From Lachnospiraceae bacterium (lineage in GTDB: Bacteria; Bacillota; Clostridia; Lachnospirales; Lachnospiraceae), in contig JAILPU010000246.1 in the NCBI GenBank assembly GCA_024699395.1, positions 1 through 5,381 on the forward strand: a DNA stretch of 5,381 nucleotides, in the 5' to 3' direction. Under the pieces are notes generated by a model that was given only the letters and a program-made list of their open reading frames with translations, ran no database searches and had not been told where the DNA came from. Positions 4,827-5,381 of this stretch are shown here, one piece after another. Each line of letters begins with the position of its first letter. The first letter of the stretch is position 1. The position numbers and the translations under genes were made by a program.

Positions 4827-5381
4827 TTACTTATTTGTGGGAAGGATCTTTTCCTTACCACCCATGTAAGGACGAAGTGCTTTGGGAATATTTATGGAGC
4901 CGTCTTCGTTGATGTTGTTCTCCAAAAATGCAATAAGTCCTCTTGGAGTAGCCAAAACAGTATTATTAAGTGTGTGTACATAATAAGTTCCGTTCTCGCC
5001 CTTTGTTCTGATACCAAGTCTTCTTGCCTGAGCATCTCCAAGTGTAGAGCAGGATCCCACCTCAAAGTATTTTTTCTGTCTGGGGCTCCATGCCTCAACG
5101 TCACAGCTCTTAACCTTAAGATCTGCAAGGTCTCCGCTACAGCACTCAAGTGTTCTTACGGGTACATCAAGACTTCTGAAGAACTCTACGGTATAGGACC
5201 ACATTTTGTTATACCAGTCCATGGATTCCTCAGGCTTACAAAGTACCACCATCTCCTGCTTCTCAAACTGATGAACTCTGTAGATACCTCTCTCCTCGAT
5301 ACCGTGAGAACCTACCTCTTTTCTGAAGCAGGGTGAGTATGAAGTCATGGTGATGGGAAGAGATTTCTCCTCCACCATCTC
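4827..5381 (-). CDS. serS: Seryl-tRNA synthetase, C-terminal part (5' end outside window)
   Basis: Charges tRNA-Ser with serine using ATP, in the cytoplasm. Only the last 184 residues are present, less than half of a typical SerRS of about 425; the tRNA-binding coiled coil and class II motif 1 lie beyond the window edge. Visible here, counting from the edge, are class II motif 2 (Phe19-Arg20-x-Glu22-x-Gly24, then Arg35-Val-His-Gln-Phe-Glu-Lys41) and the segment Val-Gly-Ser-Cys-Ser followed by Asp-Ala-Gln-Ala-Arg-Arg (108-121). Motif 3 is at 138-154 (Leu-Asn-Asn-Thr, Arg147, Leu-Glu-Asn), and the typical bacterial ending Leu-Arg-Pro-Tyr-Met-Gly-Gly is at 169-175. Motif 3 and the SCS segment differ from the E. 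coli/B. subtilis wording (NGSGLAVGR, SSCSNF.DFQARR). I take this as a clostridial subtype rather than a broken copy, because the reading frame is intact and key Arg and Glu residues remain. The coding frame continues past 5381. Confidence 0.93.
   Translation of the reverse strand, partial: EMVEEKSLPITMTSYSPCFRKEVGSHGIEERGIYRVHQFEKQEMVVLCKPEESMDWYNKMWSYTVEFFRSLDVPVRTLECCSGDLADLKVKSCDVEAWSPRQKKYFEVGSCSTLGDAQARRLGIRTKGENGTYYVHTLNNTVLATPRGLIAFLENNINEDGSINIPKALRPYMGGKEKILPTNK

Noticed and set aside
4752..5336. 194-aa open frame on the plus strand
   Set aside because: It is antisense to serS and the DUF3881 N-terminus, both of which are strongly supported by motifs. Its Cys/Ser/Leu-rich product has no coherent domain.

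Overview
The window looks like a chromosomal stretch from an AT-leaning Gram-positive anaerobe, most likely a Lachnospiraceae-type Clostridium relative (Butyrivibrio/Roseburia-like). This placement is inferred from recalled family patterns, not from a search. The supporting signs are strong AGGAGG-type ribosome binding sites, two TTG starts, a tRNA without an encoded CCA, a clostridial-looking SerRS variant, a DUF3881-like protein beside serS, and a secreted multimodular carbohydrate esterase. Every supported gene lies on the minus strand, so transcription runs from high to low coordinates.

From right to left: (1) 4827-5381 is the C-terminal part of seryl-tRNA synthetase (serS), cut by the window edge. 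(2) 16 nt later comes a DUF3881-like gene of unknown function, 3911-4810, whose start I place at a TTG behind a perfect AGGAGG rather than at the longer in-frame GTG. (3) Only 4 nt after its stop begins tRNA-Arg(CCU), 3835-3906, followed almost at once by a strong intrinsic terminator, 3793-3831. These three genes look like one transcription unit of translation-related genes. (4) 2579-3769 encodes a polytopic membrane protein that fuses a VanZ-like domain to an RDD domain. It starts so close to the terminator that it must use either readthrough or a promoter buried in the terminator hairpin. (5) A 249-nt AT-rich intergenic region holds an 18-bp palindrome, a very good sigma-A promoter (TTGAAA, 17 bp, TATAAT with extended -10), an 8-bp inverted repeat flanking that promoter, and a leader of about 107 nt. 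(6) 178-2328 encodes a 716-aa exported CE2-type acetylesterase with three tandem chitin-binding-type-3-like modules and a DOMON/CBM9-like domain. It is closed by a GC-rich intrinsic terminator at 121-153. Bases 1-120 hold nothing I can support.

The first three genes serve translation; the last is an extracellular polysaccharide-modifying enzyme with its own promoter and terminator. I see no functional link between the two groups. There is no mobile element, CRISPR array, phage gene or defence system. The points most worth a second look are the serS-DUF3881-tRNA transcript, the crowded terminator/promoter junction at 3769-3834, the replaced catalytic-Asp position in the esterase with its module architecture, and the inverted repeat around its promoter.
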